The position numbers and the translations under genes were made by a program. A DNA stretch of 43,551 nucleotides from Devosia sp. (GTDB lineage: Bacteria; Pseudomonadota; Alphaproteobacteria; Rhizobiales; Devosiaceae): positions 1 through 43,551 of the forward strand of contig NZ_JAUYGL010000108.1 in the NCBI RefSeq assembly GCF_030689745.1. Reading direction: 5' to 3'. Shown in pieces: positions 43,132 through 43,551 of this stretch (position 1 is the stretch's first letter; each line of letters starts with the position of its first letter). A model generated the notes under the pieces. It was given only the letters and a program-made list of their open reading frames with translations. It was not told the DNA's origin and did no database searches.

Positions 43132-43218
43132 ATGGCTGGCTTGATAGTCACCATTTTGCTCGGGAGACGGTTGCCTGCTGCATCACGCAGGCCGCCATTG
43201 CGTGCCATTCATGGTTAG
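43132..43218 (+). CDS. Possible 28-codon leader peptide before the FadL-like gene
   Basis: The frame opens with ATG 4-5 bases after a strong TTAGGAGG Shine-Dalgarno. It encodes a hydrophobic start (MAGLIVTILLG) and an arginine/proline-rich end (RRPPLRAIHG). Its TAG stop lies inside the Shine-Dalgarno block of the next gene, 9 bases before that ATG, so ribosomes finishing it would be next to the downstream start. The arginine codons could act as a translation-speed sensor, but this is speculative. Confidence 0.4.
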   Translation: MAGLIVTILLGRRLPAASRRPPLRAIHG

Positions 43219-43227
43219 GAGGGTCAT

Positions 43228-43551
43228 ATGAGAGTGAATCGACGACTGATTGGTACCTTGGCCGGGCTGGCAGCCAGCCTGCCGCTGATGGGGGTGGCCT
43301 ATGCCGGCGGGCTTGAAGCCAATGGCTATGATTGGGATCAACTGTTTGATCCGGCGCCCTTTTCCGCCAAGGCCAGCGCCACCTATGTGTATATCGACAA
43401 GAACGTGACTCGTCCGGGCGTAGCGGGCACGGTATCCACCACCCCAGCCCGCGTGCACTACAATACCGGCTTCAAGGCCGACATTCTCGACATGGCCAGT
43501 TGCCTTGTCACCGTGCAGAATCCCTTCGGCTCGGACACCAAGCGCACCAAT
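43228..43551 (+). CDS. OmpP1/FadL/TodX-type outer-membrane transport protein (C-terminus beyond window)
   Basis: The first 108 residues are visible. A Sec signal peptide (VNRRLIGTLAGLAASLPLMGVAYA) is followed by GGLEANGYDWDQLFDPAPFSAKASATYVYIDKNV, the N-terminal hatch pattern of alphaproteobacterial OmpP1/FadL-like proteins. These beta-barrels pass fatty acids or other hydrophobic compounds across the outer membrane. A strong TTAGGAGGG Shine-Dalgarno precedes the ATG. It lies 319 bases after icd, with an inverted repeat and a short leader frame in between. A condensing enzyme gene nearby (39797-41077) is only a loose functional link. Confidence 0.85.
   Translation, partial: MRVNRRLIGTLAGLAASLPLMGVAYAGGLEANGYDWDQLFDPAPFSAKASATYVYIDKNVTRPGVAGTVSTTPARVHYNTGFKADILDMASCLVTVQNPFGSDTKRTN

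Noticed and set aside
1..43551. Search for insertion sequences, phage or integrase genes, CRISPR repeats, toxin-antitoxin pairs and defence genes
   Set aside because: No transposase, integrase, recombinase, spaced repeats or known defence domains were seen; the ArsR, MarR, RadC and TfoX genes are ordinary chromosomal members and not parts of a mobile element.

Overview
This 43.5 kb window is a dense, GC-rich piece of ordinary chromosome from an alphaproteobacterium, most likely Hyphomicrobiales. A Devosia-like genome is my best guess, not a proven assignment. The grounds are the DUF1476 (F1-ATPase inhibitor zeta-type) gene beside purC, the purC-purS-purQ-purL run followed by bolA and a CGFS glutaredoxin, an EamA/CsbD/DoxX/DUF6665 small-gene repertoire, a BacA/SbmA-type transporter, and an eukaryotic-like NADP isocitrate dehydrogenase. 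I see no mobile element, phage gene, CRISPR array, rRNA or plasmid function. There is one tRNA, Leu(UAA).

Layout. (1) 1-2440: gluconate/pentose-phosphate genes: gnd (cut by the window edge) diverges from a gluconate 5-dehydrogenase-like SDR and gluconokinase. (2) 2424-9349: small units: an ASCH-like/winged-helix protein coupled to a DMT permease, a CYTH phosphatase coupled to an O6-methylguanine repair protein, a DHFR-like reductase, CsbD, RluA, a second ASCH-like protein coupled to RidA, tRNA-Leu, UspA and Gpt. (3) 9432-13965: a CinA-type protein, map-radC, a GNAT/CelD-like protein and CcdA. (4) 14084-18372: a small hypothetical, rpe, purB, an RBBP9-type hydrolase, DoxX and DUF1476. (5) 18602-27203: purC, purS, an acyltransferase, purQ, a DJ-1/PfpI protein, purL, a secreted protein, BolA, DUF6665, a HAD hydrolase and monothiol glutaredoxin. 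(6) 27362-39785: three MFS transporters, ClpP, ArsR-SRPBCC, IMPase-ttcA, SbmA/BacA, rpsD, TrmJ, two related GNATs and GFA-TfoX. (7) 39797-43551: MarR-FabF, icd, and the start of an OmpP1/FadL-type outer-membrane protein.

Most genes are housekeeping. Tight packing is the rule: at least ten neighbouring pairs share overlapping or adjacent stop and start codons (ATGA, TGATG, TTGA), implying translational coupling, and several convergent pairs overlap at their stops. Three genes (gpt, ccdA, the IMPase) appear to start at TTG, judged by Shine-Dalgarno spacing.

I found no complete new multi-gene system. The observations most worth following are: an acyltransferase-3 protein inside the purine cluster whose catalytic histidine position holds tyrosine; a DJ-1/isocyanide-hydratase-like gene coupled to purL; an ASCH-like/winged-helix protein with a single-domain paralogue 4 kb away; a 28-codon leader frame with a duplicated Shine-Dalgarno block ahead of the FadL-like gene; and hairpins in the map and rpsD leaders that could control translation.
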